From contig JAPVLO010000182.1 in the NCBI GenBank assembly GCA_027257055.1, positions 7,874,001 to 7,938,000 of the forward strand: a stretch of 64,000 nt of DNA. Direction: 5' to 3'. Shown here piece by piece: positions 63,405 through 64,000 of this stretch. This stretch comes from Cephalopachus bancanus (taxonomy: Eukaryota > Chordata > Mammalia > Primates > Tarsiidae). The position numbers were made by a program, and so were the translations under genes. Under the pieces are notes generated by a model, which saw only the letters and a list, made by a program, of their open reading frames with translations, made no database searches and was not told where the DNA came from. Positions within the stretch are counted from its first letter, which is position 1, and the number at the start of each line of letters is the position of its first letter.

Positions 63405-64000
63405 TCAGAGCTCGTTCCTCCACTCTGGCTCCACTTGCAGGGACAGGCCCCCTTCCCCTTCCCGCTCCGGGGGGAGGCAGTCCTGACGGCGGCGCCCTAG
63501 GAGGACAGGAGATACACTGTGTCTTCCTCGCTGCCTCCCCGCACGGCCCCACCCACGCGCCCCAGACCGTACCTGAGGTAGAGGAGCTGAGCTTGCTCAG
63601 ACCCTGGAGCAAGTTCTGTCCCTGCTGCAGGTCCAGCTTGGCAGGGAAGGGACACCCGGTGTACCCCCCGTTTTCTTTACAGAACTCCAGGAATCTGTGG
63701 GGGCAGAGGGGTGCCAGCAGAGGCTGGAGGCTCAGCCTGATCCCGTCACCGAGCTATGCTTGCTTGACCTCTGGGTGTCGGCTAGCTTATAAACGCCATG
63801 AGGGTGTCGGGGAGGCGACACAGCTGAGGACTGAGCCCTAAGCTGGTCCTCAGTGAAGGTCCACCTGCCCTAGCCTGGGGTTGTGGCCACCAAGAGGAAT
63901 TGTGGGGCGGGAGTGCTCACACTTTCCAGTCGGGGTCATGACCCAGGAGAAGCGGGTTGCCCACGATGATGAGCAAAGCCTTGGCCCGGGTCACAGCCAC
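63405..64000 (-). CDS. MOV10: MOV10, SF1 RNA helicase; last three coding exons, cut by the window edge
   Basis: On the minus strand the coding pieces are 64000-63921 (5' part outside the window), 63694-63573 and 63496-63405, ending at a TGA. The first reads VAVTRAKALLIIVGNP, which is superfamily 1 helicase motif VI, followed by GHDPDWK. The second encodes FLEFCKENGGYTGCPF through KLSSSTS, and the last ends QVEPEWRNEL. Splice phases agree (valine split GT/A, glycine split G/GG). MOV10 is a 5'-3' RNA helicase of P-bodies that acts with AGO2 and UPF1 and restricts L1 retrotransposition. The stretch after the last junction, GRRRQDCLPPERE, looks more divergent than the flanking sequence when compared with the human tail from memory. 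RHOC lies tail-to-tail, its polyadenylation signal about 650 bp away. No clear minus-strand AATAAA was seen below the stop. Confidence 0.97.

Overview
Vertebrate nuclear DNA, almost certainly from a strepsirrhine primate and most likely a lemur. Spliced genes with GT-AG introns, four CpG-rich blocks and MIR, L1, hAT-Charlie and Tigger fossils identify a placental mammal. About 65 dimeric 7SL-derived Alu elements, many with a derived linker ending in ataaatcaaaaaatcagccg and a head reading ggctcggtggctcagcctg, point to a strepsirrhine. I saw none of the tRNA-type SINEs common in galagos and lorises, so a lemur fits best (inference). Gene order matches human 1p13.2 (SLC16A1 side - TAFA3 - PPM1J - RHOC - MOV10), read in the opposite direction.

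Positions 1 to about 34.3 kb are intergenic and contain no protein-coding gene that I can support. They are mostly Alu elements, often nested in one another, plus a U6 snRNA pseudogene, a Tigger fossil, an L1 3' end, two hAT-Charlie copies, GA/GAAA and CA microsatellites, and a PPIA (cyclophilin A) retropseudogene that appears fused to an Alu trimer. A cluster of local direct and inverted duplications lies at 2.2-6.3 kb. An orphan CpG island (24.0-25.2 kb) is followed by AT-rich sequence dense in homeodomain-like TAAT motifs.

Positions 35.4-64.0 kb hold the genes. TAFA3 (minus strand, 133 aa, four coding exons) is head-to-head with PPM1J (plus strand, ten coding exons, 503 aa), each with a CpG-island promoter. 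RHOC (plus strand, 193 aa, four coding exons plus 5' untranslated exons) follows PPM1J from its own CpG island. MOV10 (minus strand) converges on RHOC, and its last three coding exons run off the right edge. All four reading frames are intact across every splice junction I could place. TAFA3 encodes a secreted chemokine-like peptide, PPM1J a PP2C phosphatase, RHOC a Rho GTPase and MOV10 an RNA helicase. They are neighbours by synteny, not one pathway.

I did not find a new biological system. The most unusual items are the Alu-PPIA chimeric retrocopy, the local duplication cluster, the orphan CpG island, a short LTR-derived retroposon and evidence for a young Alu subfamily.
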